DNA of 64,000 nucleotides, from NCBI GenBank assembly GCA_959347315.1, contig OY365806.1, positions 23,760,900 to 23,824,899 of the forward strand, in the 5' to 3' direction. Positions within the stretch are counted from its first letter, which is position 1, and each line of letters begins with the position of its first letter. The position numbers and the translations under genes are program-made. The notes under the pieces were generated by a model. It was not told the origin of the DNA. It saw only the letters and a program-made list of their open reading frames with translations, and ran no database searches. Below are positions 12,991-24,200 of the stretch, one piece after another. This stretch comes from Bimastos eiseni (taxonomy: Eukaryota > Annelida > Clitellata > Crassiclitellata > Lumbricidae).

Positions 12991-13371
12991 TATTGATAAC
13001 TTGCATTATGACAGTTACCAATTGGCAAGATTGTCTGTCCTCTGGCACAGACAACCTTTCACCGTTCAGTATCATATCTACATATGGGTGACGTCTGCAA
13101 AGCAGGTGCATGCATTATATTATAAGTTAACTTCAGTAACTTAACTAGTCAACTAATAAACTTCTATTTAATGCATACTCTACTCTTTAACACTATTTAT
13201 GGTGCAGATTAATTTCATAGAGCAAAGTAACAATGACCTTTGAAACATACATTTAGCATTTCAGAAGCAATACAAGCCTCTTGAGGAGACAGAAAGACCC
13301 AGTGCTACGGATTTCATCTGTAGCCCTTATTGTTAAAACTAATACCGCTTACTTCAAGTAACTGCAATAAT
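12991..13371. other. no gene seen
   Basis: AT-rich spacer between the LINE fragment and the transposon-derived reading frame. No feature recognised. Confidence 0.4.
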
Positions 13372-13812
13372 TTAGTACATACCCTTAGTACAATTATTGA
13401 CAACAATTGTACTAAAGCCGACATTAAATGGTTGCAGCAGCTTCTTTAATTTGAGCGCACCTCGAATTCGTTTCAGTTCTTCACACAGTAACTCTCTTGG
13501 TCGCAATTTCATCATTCCGCCTAGAGTGCCTTTCTTTAGAGTCCTAAAGTAAGATTCCACTTTAGCATTTGTCATTGAGGGTGGTGAATTATCTAATGTC
13601 GTATTTCCTATGGCATGCTGATACACAGATTGCAAAGAAAGTGGGAATAAGTGCATTGCTTCTTTTAGGCATTTGAAACAGGAGGAGGAGTAGTATTCAT
13701 TCGCTCCACCTTTCAATTCATCATTGCCAAAATCCGGAACATTGTACCATGCTGTGAAAATCAATGCAATTATAGGGTGAGTTTGAAGTGCAACCACAGA
13801 GGCATTAGTCAT
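13372..13812 (-). pseudogene. transposon-derived reading-frame fragment
   Basis: An open stretch of about 146 codons ends in TAG at the low coordinate. It contains TNAKVESYFRTLKKG and LRPRELLCEELKRIRGALKL, resembling the 'SNA-x-VE...K...RP..F' segment upstream of Ulp1-type domains in several transposon proteins. It is likely the upstream part of the broken gene at 11873-12562, from which the LINE fragment at 12580 separates it. No host gene family was recognised. Confidence 0.45.
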
Positions 13813-13996
13813 TGTAACGTTTCAGCAACTAGTAAATTTGGTAGTCCTTGAGATGGCTAATAGAATAGCTGAGTGCAACGCTTTAAGATGCATAGGAGAT
13901 GAGTGTGTGACTTAGGTCAACAAACTTGTAGTATGTATGATGCTGTGAAAATCAATGCAATTATAGGGTGAGTTTGAAGTGCAACCACAGAGACAT
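13749..13996. repeat. 58 bp direct duplication
   Basis: TGCTGTGAAAATCAATGCAA and the following ~38 bases occur at about 13749 and again at about 13940, nearly identical, 190 bp apart. The first copy lies inside the transposon-derived frame and the second upstream of it, consistent with a partial local duplication. Confidence 0.8.
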
Positions 13997-14329
13997 TGTA
14001 AAGTGTCAATGTCTAGTATGTTGTGTAAGGCATCTAAGACTAAGATTTTACTTGTGAGGCTGTTTGTACATTGTGCATGTACCTGACTGGGGATATCACT
14101 TGCCAAGCGAATATGAAATCGAATGTGAAAATGATGTCCAGCTTGACAGACATCTAAAATACATGATCAATAATGAAATACACTAAAATACACATTTATG
14201 GCACCTTCTAATATTTTCTGTGCTAAAGACTTTGGAAACATGTTGCTTTCATTGGACTTTACACTCACAATATCTCTAAGCTCCAGTCAATCCTCACTGC
14301 TGCTACCTGACTAATCAGTGGGATTCCAA

Positions 14330-14715
14330 AATTTGGCCACATCTCTTCCTACATTCACGAATCCCTCCACTGGCTCCCAGCACCTCAATGCATTCGTTTC
14401 AAGACTCTCGCGCTGATGCGCAGCTGTCTCCTTGACTCTGCCCCCGCCTGCCTTCTGGCCCTCTGCACTAGGATGTCCTCTATTCCGCACCGGGTATCCC
14501 TGCGCTCTGCCTCAGTCCAATCCAGGAGCCTCACCTATGTGTGTCCCAAGAGCTGGAAAAGCCTCCCCCTTTCTCTTCGGGAAGAGCTGGTCTCTCTTAC
14601 CCCTGCTACCTTCTGCAAACGCCTTAAGATTTTCCTGTTCTCCGCCTAGCCTTGTGTTGAGTCGTTAACGCCTCTGATGACAAGTGGCGCTATATCAGTT
14701 TCCAATTACAATTAC
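14330..14715 (+). mobile_element. 3' end of a non-LTR retrotransposon (CR1/L2-like)
   Basis: The plus strand reads ESLHWLPAPQCIRFKTLAL, then CPKSWKSLPLSLREEL and FCKRLKIFLFSA-stop, the classic C-terminal end of ORF2 in the CR1/L2/RTE group. It is followed by GTGGCGCTATATCAG and a short ATTACAATTACAA tail. The 5' part is missing, as is usual after truncated insertion. Confidence 0.75.
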
Positions 14716-15201
14716 AACCAGATAAAGTTTTGTGACATTTAAAGCAACTTAGTAAATCCGTTACCCGTAGCAATTTTTGGATCGATTTAACTTACTGCCA
14801 CAAATTTACAATTTAAATTATCATTTCATTCACAGATGTTAAACTTGCCTTATTAATGCAACTACTCTCATGATCCTATATTATCGCCCGGATTCACGTG
14901 TAAAACGATCTGAACTCAAAACTCGTCCTTGGCTCTTTATACGTCGAAACTTGAAAGGCAGCAGCAACAAATTAATTACAATCGCTCTTTGTTCTCTGCT
15001 AAAATGTTACACAGACCGAGAGTATGATTAACAGTTACAAGTAAAGGATTTATCCCAAATCTATCATTATTATCTTGTAGCGCATGTATTGTATATGTAA
15101 ATAGCTGCGTTCTGTCAACCATTTCTCTCAATCAACGGATATACGATAAGATACGATATAATGTAAAGATAGATATCGTTTTTGTGGCGTTGCATAGAAA
15201 T

Positions 15202-15328
15202 CAGCTGTAATGCAAAGCAATTGTGCGCAAAGGACTTGCTCAAGGCAACGAACACGCTCATTCAGCGCACACTGAGCGTTACGGGGCAATACGGGCCGAC
15301 CACTCTAAGCAATCGGCCACCGTGCCTC
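15202..15328 (-). mobile_element. tRNA-derived SINE, copy 1 (diverged)
   Basis: On the minus strand it opens GCACGGTGGCCGATTGCTTAG (A-box region) and ends TTTGCGCACAATTGCTTTGC. It matches the SINE at 54208-54362 along its length. Its B box is degraded. Confidence 0.7.
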
Positions 15329-15639
15329 AATAGGATGCTAAAAGCAATTTGATGTAATTCAGGAGACCGTGATGCAGAGCTGAAAAATCTGCATTTCTTC
15401 AATAAAGTTGTTAGGTTAATGTCATTTTATTTAAGTCTTTACGCGCTTCTTTGCGTACGTCAAACTCTTAAAAAAACTTTGACAAATTCTTGAGAAAATC
15501 TGTATTTCTCCAGCCTTGACTAAGAGATGCAGATTAGGTCCTTGCAGATAAACCTGCTGCGTACGTAGTGATTGACCATGATTCTAAGTTCTAACTCGGA
15601 CTTAATAAACCATCGCTATGTTATAGAGTAGTAGGGATA

Positions 15640-15680
15640 CGGTCTATATATAACTTCCGGACTTGCGCATATGCGCTAAA
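15640..15680. promoter_or_regulatory. candidate promoter core (ETS and NRF1-like sites, TATA run)
   Basis: ACTTCCGG at 15653-15660 is a perfect reverse ETS site. The palindrome GCGCATATGCGC at 15665-15676 resembles an NRF1 site, and TATATATA lies just left. It sits between divergent DPH6 and GOLGA5. Which gene it serves, if any, is inference. Confidence 0.35.
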
Positions 15681-15942
15681 CACGTATGAAGAGATTATTT
15701 TGTGGTAAACAAAATTGAGCACAACATTATACTATTTGCTGCTAGTAAGGATATCTACATTTTTGTGAGTGATTAAATTGCAGTTTTGATGCGAATATAA
15801 TAGTCACACATACTGGTTAATTGGATGTCAGAAACGTCACAATCGCATGTTCTGAGCAAACTAACAGGGACGGCACCATAGTCCCGTGAAGCTGAGTTTC
15901 TAGTTGAAAAGTGAATTCCAGAAGAGATTTTGCGGAACGAAC

Positions 15943-17150
15943 TAGGGTGACCACATTTCTCTTCCGCCATTCCGGGACACCACAGTTTCTCCAGTCTATA
16001 TGAAATTCAATTGGGAGTTGGGTTCATTGGGATGGGCTCTATACTTGCGCAATGACCATGCTGAAATCTATATCAAGATTTTTGAACTGAATAAGCATCT
16101 ATTTGAAGTTTTTTAATTATAAAGTCTAATTTGAAGAAGTCAAATGATCAGTTGATCATTTTTGAAAATGATAGCCAGAGTGCAGCACTTTGGTGATGAT
16201 GCAAATAGGACCTACGCCTTGACCTTGACTCCACACATCTCATGTGCCTGCAACTTAGGCCCTATTCAAAGCTTACTAGTCTGAGCTACTACAGAATGCT
16301 CGGGTAGCATCATATCACTCCTATCCTAAAATCACTGCGCTGGCTAAAAATCAGTGAGTCCACAACCAAGTCATATCCCCGGTCACTTCTCCTCTCAGTT
16401 CTCCAACCGAGGTAGGCCTATATCCACACTGCACCATGTCTCTGAATTGCACGACGGCCTTCGTCTCACATCTTTTCGATTCCTCTAAGTCATTGGCAAT
16501 CAGTGATCGTTATCTGTCTCAGACTCTTCTATCATCCCTCAAACTTTCCACTAAGAACTGAAATCCTGACTATTCAAGAATTTCTACCTCGTCTCATTTG
16601 ATCTTCCACCATTCAATTCTAAATGACATCTACATGCCTTAGCAGCTGCTTTGCCTCCTCTCACCCTCTGGCAGCCAGACTCTGACCTCATTTGGACAAC
16701 CCCTCTGACTTGACGCGTCGCTCGATAATAAACGGTGCCCTGCTGGATTGGCTTCAAGCGGCACTTAAGCAGTTTGGAGTTCACGATAATGCTTACAATT
16801 AGAAGTAAACTTATTAGCACCAATTGGAGAATGTAGGCCAATAATTATCATCATAGAGAACTCCGAATGAATTGGACATTATAGAATCAACATGTTTTAT
16901 TCATTTTCCCATTTTGAAATGGGTGTCCTGAAAACTAAGCCTGAGGTGTGACAAGGAGACTAACTTTGGGACTGGGTGTTATTTCTACTGTCAAATAATT
17001 GGAACATTTAAATGGCATCTTCTACATGTTTCATCATAGAAACACCATTCCGAGACGCTACATTGTCCCGGAATAGACCTGCCCGGGACACGGGACATTC
17101 TGATTAATTCTAGGACTGTCCCGGCCAATTCGGGACATGTGGTCACCATA
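15943..17150. mobile_element. non-autonomous hAT-type element, 1.2 kb (family C)
   Basis: Terminal inverted repeats TAGGGTGACCACAT and TATGGTGACCACAT are flanked by 8-bp duplications GAACGAAC (15935-15942) and GAACTAAC (17151-17158), one mismatch. Both ends carry the GGGACA/CCCGG motifs typical of this hAT subgroup. No transposase was recognised inside; about 16320-16560 may be a decayed LINE piece. Confidence 0.88.
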
Positions 17151-17223
17151 GAACTAACGTTTGCAGGAAATGAAGTCTTGGACCAGCAATTTAGAGAAGT
17201 TGTGCATGCAGACAATGGTAGTT

Positions 17224-17658
17224 TTGGGTTTTAGCCTCGAGCGGCAATTAGTCATTTTAGCATATTTTATTGTTTGACATGAATATTTGTTCAACTGTAG
17301 CTTAAATGGAGCCAGGATCGAAGAAAAAAGACTGTAAGTAGAAACTGGATTGATGAAAGGAATTATTCTTAGACGGAAACTGGATCAACGAAAATATCAC
17401 ACTTAAGTAGCAGATGAAGTGATTAGAGAATGCCGTTACGATGGAAGTGGAATCGATGAAAAGAAGGCGGTATATACAGAAACTGGATTGATGAAAAGAA
17501 ATATACCTAAATGGAAGCTGGATTGATGAAAAGAAATATTGCTGCATAGAAACTGGATCGATGAAAAGGATCATATGCCTTAGTAGAAGCTGGATTGATG
17601 AAAGAATTCTGCTGTTTTGGGACAGTTTAGCACTTTAATTGCCTACGCTAAAACCCAA
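17224..17658. mobile_element. inverted-repeat element carrying a minisatellite
   Basis: Ends TTGGGTTTTAGC and GCTAAAACCCAA are exact inverted repeats, extended by GGCAATTA on both sides. Between them, 17306-17612 holds about eight degenerate units of ~36 bp with the core GAAACTGGATTGATGAAAAG. The target duplication is unclear. Confidence 0.7.
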
Positions 17659-18275
17659 CATTACACCGACAATAATATTGTTCTTGTCCATGGGATAGTT
17701 TGATTGTGAAGGTGAAAAGACCCGGGTTGAGCACACAGAGGTGTTAATTTGAAGTCAGCAAATATTGAACAAATACAATTCCATCAGCAATAAATGAACT
17801 GAGCTCATTTCAATTTGCAGTTTGTTCCATGCTGATGGTCTAACGACAGATCAGCCCCGATGTGCGCATATCGATGTGTGAGAGGATGAGAGTGTGTGCA
17901 AAGTGCCGAAATATATATCAAGACAATGAGACATTTTAATTGTTCAAAACTCGGACTCATTACAACTCAACTCGTAAAACTCAGTTCTCAGACTCTGCAG
18001 AAAATTGACGCTTTGTTCATCCATGATGTTGGATACATTCTGTTTTTAGCTTTCAATCCAGTTGAATAGTCTAATAAATAATACTTTGGAGATGAAGTCT
18101 CACAATAACTGAGCTGTTAGCCTTTTTCTAACTTCAGGTATATGACTGAAATAATTATTCTTCAGCCTGCATTCAATCTAAGGACTAAACAAATCTGTAA
18201 TAATTATTTGGATGTTTGTGTTCATTTTAGTTACATTCATGTACTGCATAAGTTAGCTTGGAATTGCATCCCAAA
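17659..18275 (+). promoter_or_regulatory. GOLGA5 5' flank with leader acceptor and uORF
   Basis: A polypyrimidine acceptor ending TTCATTTTAG (18221-18230) precedes the GOLGA5 start, suggesting a 5' untranslated exon begins at 18231 after a leader intron. A five-codon upstream frame (18239-18256, ATG to TAG) lies between them, out of frame with the main ATG. The promoter was not pinned. Confidence 0.4.
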
Positions 18276-21200
18276 ATGTCTTGGCTTGGCACTTTGGCAG
18301 CCAAGACTGAGAATCTATTGAACAAGGTGGACCAGGTAGCAGGCCAGGCTTTAAACAAGGAGCCAGGTGCAGAGGATGACCTCAACTCACAATGGCTGCC
18401 ACCTCAGAAGTTTCAAGAACCAGCCAGTACTTACTCGCCATTCCTTAGCACCCAGAAACCGAACAAATCATCACTGAATGAAGTAGAAGAAGGAGTGAAG
18501 AAACAGAGAGCATTACTGAAAACTTCTCAGAGCAATTTGCCTCAGAAACCGAATGACCGACAAACGCAGGAAGATGCTTCTGTGATGAAAGGCGTGCTTG
18601 GAAACAAGGATGCAGACAGTGAGCTCTTTGAATTTCTCAACAATTCGAGTGAATCTGATGTGCTAAATAAGAAAGACTCGAGACCACCGAGCGTCTCATC
18701 CAATCGTTCAACACACAGCCGTAAAACTCCTGAGCATCCGGAAAGCGCATCAGGTGTCACTGGTAACGTCAGTTATTATTCTGGTGCAATTTGTAAAAAA
18801 CATTTGTTTTTGGATATTTCCATTAATTTACAAAATATGATGCGTGTATTTTGCATCCGAATGCTTTAAACCTTCATATACACATCTTTTGTAGTCATTA
18901 GCAATTTGTGAAGTTGTGTTTTGCAGATCGCTTTGAAGTGAATCATATTCAGAATTTGTAAATTTGAAATAGATGACTTTTGAGTTTAGTATTAAATGAC
19001 AGCAGAGCTCTTAACTGGCAAGTGAATGCTAAAGCTCTGGACAAGTTATTGAGAACGCCTCAGAGCCCTAAAACTGTGTTCTCAAGATACAGCAAGAGTC
19101 AGGGTATCTATTGATTGAGTGCAGCATTTTATGGCATGTGGATGAACAGAATGGATGATGTAAGGATGCTGAAAAATATGTGTAAATTGTGATACATATA
19201 AAATTATGTGCATTATGTTTGAGATTTCACAGAAGTTAAATCCATTTAGTATTACTAGTAACATTTTTTATTGGAGAGTAGCATATAGGGCCTGCAAATT
19301 GGTCAAGGTACTGATTCTTGTTTTTGCTGCTGTTATGTTCTTGTTATTTTCTGTTGTAAATTGTGCTTTTCGTGTGATGTATGTGCAGTCATGAATGAGA
19401 GCAGCCTAAAAAGTGATGGAGCAGGTATCATCACCACTGCCAGCAGCAGCAGCAATCATCCGGATGAAGTGAAGCAAGAGATCCAGCAACAACATTCAAC
19501 AACTCTTGAGACAGAAAACCAGCTGCTCAAGAATGAGATCATGTCACTCAATCGTGAAATGGAGTCTGCTATCCGGCGCATTCATTCCACTCAAGAAGGT
19601 GGGTAGACAAGACTTGCAGCTGCACTTGACCTTTTGAACGCCATGCTTATGAATGATTCCTCGCGTGTAAATCCAACAAGGCTTCTGGTCAATTTTGGCT
19701 CACAGAGAAATTTTATCTTTTACTTTGAGAAGCTATTAAATATTATAATATGACACCAAACATCTGGTAACACAAACCTATGTGGCTGTAAGTGCCTGTT
19801 TACTCCTCTTTCTCACTGTATATCATCATGGGTGAAATGGTTTCCTTACATTTCTCATCATTTCTGCTAAGTTACATGTTTACTACTGTATGTTTTTGGT
19901 TTTATAAGAGATGATGTACAATGTTAAGACATATGATGATTTATTACTGTGTTATTCATACAACCTAGAGATCCACGGAGAGAGGTAACACAACCACAAA
20001 ATTTATATATATACTAAATATTTGTATTTAAACTTATGGGTGTGCAGTGTGTAAGCACTGATTAAGCACAGACTGTTTTAAAATCCTGTCAGAAAATGAC
20101 AGTATATGATGAGGCTGTCTTTTTTTGTATAAAATCGCCCTTAATTTTCAGCTGTTTGTGTTTGAAGGACTAAGGCATAATATAATCTATACACACGGAA
20201 ACATCTAACAGTGGAGTATTATAATGCAGTTAAAGGCAAATCTCACAGAAACATTTTCTTGATTTTCAGTTGTGTGTAATAAAACTGAGAGGTTTATCAT
20301 TTAGATATAATCATTGTTTAGGTGCACTTAATATGACTTAGATTAATACCAATTACTTCTCAGTATTTTTGTGGTTGTAGGCTGAACTGTAAAAATAATA
20401 GCTTGCTTAATAATGTTTATTACTTATGTAGAACTTTGTACAATATTTTCAAGTCCTTTCTACAGAGCTCTGTCTTTATTTCCCAGTTGATTTTCTAATT
20501 TAGAATTGAATCATATCCAGAAGAAATTGGATCGCCAAGCCGGACAGTTATCAAAGAGTGAGCAGATTGCTCGTGAGCTCCAGTCTCGTGAGTCTGATAT
20601 GCAGGAAGCACTGACCGTAAAGGATTCACAATTGGCTCTCCTAAGAAAGCGCCTTGATGAAGCGGACCAGGCTCTTACTGCCCTAAGGAAGCAGATTGCT
20701 GAGCTGCAGCTTGAGCGTGACAGGTAGGAACGTGGAAGGAGCTCTAAAACATCTCATTATTACATCTAATCTGGCTATGCGTCATTTCTAATGTTGCTCC
20801 TACGTTGATGTAATTGTTTTACGGTGGTTTCCATAGTTCTATGTGTGTTTTACAGTGTTGGTTATAGTTCTATATGTGTTTGGATGCAGCATATTGAAAG
20901 ATCAGTCGCTGTCAACGGATGTCCAGGGTCATGCATTGGACACTCTCCAGGACAAACTAAATGAAGCCGAGGCTGCTCTACGTCATCAACAGGAGCTGTT
21001 CCACAGGACAGAGGTTAGTGAATATCTTAAGTTAATAGTCATTTCTGTTCTTTGTCTTCGTTTTGATGTTCGTTGCCTGAGAATTATCATAGTTTTGAAA
21101 ATTCAGAGAAACTTAAGTTTTGACGTGAATGAATGGAAAACAAGTGAAAGTAACAACATGGGTGTTTGGGACCCTCTTTTATTGACTGTTGGTAGGTAAT

Positions 21201-24200
21201 CTGGTACATGGCACAATTGATCTTTTTCCTTAAGAGATCATTCATGATGTAAATTTGTTGGAGTGGAGCCTCGTCAAGGAGGAATCGCTTGAGTGGTTAA
21301 ACGATATTTAATTTTTTTGCATTTGTTGTAATTTTTGTCTCAATTTTTGAATTATTTCTGTAAAAATTTTATGCATTGCATTGTCATGCAAGCCTGACAT
21401 GTGTGCAGAATTTCCGCTCTGTAGGTCGACGGGAACATACTGAAAAAAGAGTTGAAAGAACTCCATATACTTTACGTCCATGACAAACTTTACGCTGCGT
21501 CCATGACAAACTTTACGCAAGCCAAGTTAAAGAAAAGAGGGTAATAAGAAATTCAATGCAATTAAACTTCACGCACTTTATACAGATGTCATATTATTTT
21601 GGTACATCAACATTACACAAAAGTATCAAGATATTGCATTACAAAATGAACAATTGCAGTTACTTTTGAGAAATGTTTGAATTTAAAAAGATTTGATTTA
21701 CAAAGATTAAAAATGTACCTTTTGAAAGCATGAAATGATCAAATTAAGCAACAAATTATTATTAACAAGTGTTTTCGTTAAAATGTTTGTGGATATGGTA
21801 TGGATTTTTGATGGAGAAATATTTATAATTGTCTGGACATACCATATGATAATCAGCAAAGTGTGCCCCATGCAATCAATGATGAGCTTACTCATGACAT
21901 ACAAAACAGACACTGCTGCACCATGAAAACTTTTATGGTATCTCCATACAACTATGGAGCTGCAATAATAGTTTTCTGGAAGCATGACATACAACAGATA
22001 GTGTCTGTTGAATATCTTTAAAAACGACCCGTATCTCTGAGTCATTAAAAAGGAAGAAAGGTAGCAAAATTTCTTATACAAATCGACTCTAAACTACTTT
22101 CCGACAAAAGGTGGAGATACACAAAGTTTATTCTCGAGCGATGTATTGTTCTTTAGAGACATTGACTTATGAGGAGTGGAAAGAAGGACCAATATAGTGT
22201 AAAATGTTGTGTGATTAGACTCGGAATAAGCCTGTGATTATGTATTATCGACTTTAGCTGAAACCAGATACTGAGACTGTGCAGCACACAGGCTCTTCTG
22301 ATTGTTCTGGGCTGTTGTATAATTACATGTGTGTGCTGGATTTAACTCGTAATGACATGACTTCTGGTGTAATACAGTAATAGACATGTTCATTCATTAA
22401 TTCATTACAAAGATTTATAAAGTGCCCCTTCAGCGTTAGTGCTCATGAGTGATCCTGAGCCAGCTCTGGCTGAAAAGAACAAATGAATAGTCTTAAGGCT
22501 ACTATTAAATGCATCTGAGTAAACCCTAGGAATGAGGTGTAATGCTAATGGCGCCCATTGCATACCGTTTATCCAACAACAGAGAACGCACGATGCTGTC
22601 TGATTGCAGATTATGAGGAGTTCACCCTATATGGAAGAGTGGAGAGCATGGCATCCCTGTATGCCCATGGAAGAGCAACAGAGCTCTCATAATGTTATGA
22701 CTCATCTTATTATATTGTGGAAATTTACATGATTATCCAACTCAATGTAACTAAGAATGTTGTAAATATTTTTTATGCATATATTCTGCTAAAGCTGTCA
22801 TGATGCAATATTACCAGTTTTGTGTGTTATGAGAGTAAACGAGCAAAAAACTGTTTATGACAGTGTTTATTGATACTTAGCAGATTAGTGTTCAACTTTA
22901 CTATACTCATTGTATTTCTGAGTAATAATTACTTCTGTTGAAATGAAGAGGTAGAAATTCTAAGACATCAGTCACTAACCGTTGTTGAAAATTTTTATCT
23001 ATTTCATATGAACTTTTAGGTGAAGGTGAATGATATATTGCTTAATGATCTGGTGTTGAATTTGCTACATGTATTATGTTTCAGGTTGAGTCAACAGCAC
23101 GGCAAACAAAGCTGGAGTCTGATAAGCAGATGCTCATGACAGAAGTCGGTACACTACAGAAAAACTTAAATACTGAAAAAGGTGATCTCATCACTTTTGT
23201 GGTTTGTAATACTTTTTAGACAAGCATTATGTATTCACAGTGGTGGTCAGATTCGATGTTTGGCCGTAGTAATACCGATTAAGCTGACATTTGTCTGATA
23301 GCTTGATTGCAGTGCTCGTAATTCAGCAGGGCTGTTAATATCGCGATAAAGTATCACGATACCAAAGTATCGCGATACTTTTGTCAGTATCCCAGCGAGT
23401 ATCGCGATAGTTTTGTTTTGCTGGTATCGCATGTGTATCGCGATACCTATTTTTAGCCTGTCAGCGATACTCGATACCAATACTTTTTCTCACTGAAATT
23501 TATATGGTCTCTCAAGACACATCTTGCCTGAAGGCTACTTCAAAGACATTGTAATTGGCTCAATGACCAATATGCACAGGACTGGAAAGTCTCTGTGTTC
23601 TTTCATGTCAACAGTTTTTGGGCGATATTCAGAGGCCAGAAATTTTAGATCCTTTTAAAATAACAAGCTGGTTCATCAACCTTTAGTCATGAAGCCGAAT
23701 TTAGGAACGACTACCGGGTATGTCGGCAAAATACAACAAAGTGCCGTTAAAGGTTCAAAACACCATATTTTAAAATAGAAGAAAAGTTTAGATTGGGGCG
23801 ACATCTGTGTTTAAGAGAAAACCGTGTACACGTAAATTTGACCAGTAGCCATTCCTCTTATCTAGATTCCTTGTGATTGACCCAAGCGATTCCTTGAGAA
23901 ATTTTCAATAATTATCTGTGCATGAATTATAATTCATGCTAAGATCGAAATCAGCAAGCATATTGAAAAGTATTGGTAAAAGTATTGGTATTGCAATACT
24001 TTTCAGAAAAAAGTATTGGTATTGGTATCGTGATACCTTTAATTAGGAAGTAGCAATACTTTTTCCCAGTATTGTTAACAGCCCTGTAATTCAGAATGAT
24101 AATTTCAGTTGTTTTACAATGACAAAGGCCTCAGAATATTTAGAAACGTGTGTCTTGTTTTCTGAATGCTTAGCTGCCAATGCTGATCTAAGTTCACAAC

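Noticed and set aside
15239..15261. DPH6 start exon candidate (minus, peptide MSVFVALS)
   Set aside because: No GT donor at the needed phase, and the stretch is inside the tRNA-derived SINE.
17306..17612. CRISPR-like regular repeats
   Set aside because: Units are degenerate and contiguous, with no constant repeat/variable spacer pattern, in a eukaryotic genome. It is a minisatellite.
21707..22081. 124-codon open stretch on the minus strand within GOLGA5 intron 4
   Set aside because: AT-rich, no recognisable motif, no splice context, and opposite to a well-supported gene. Chance frame.
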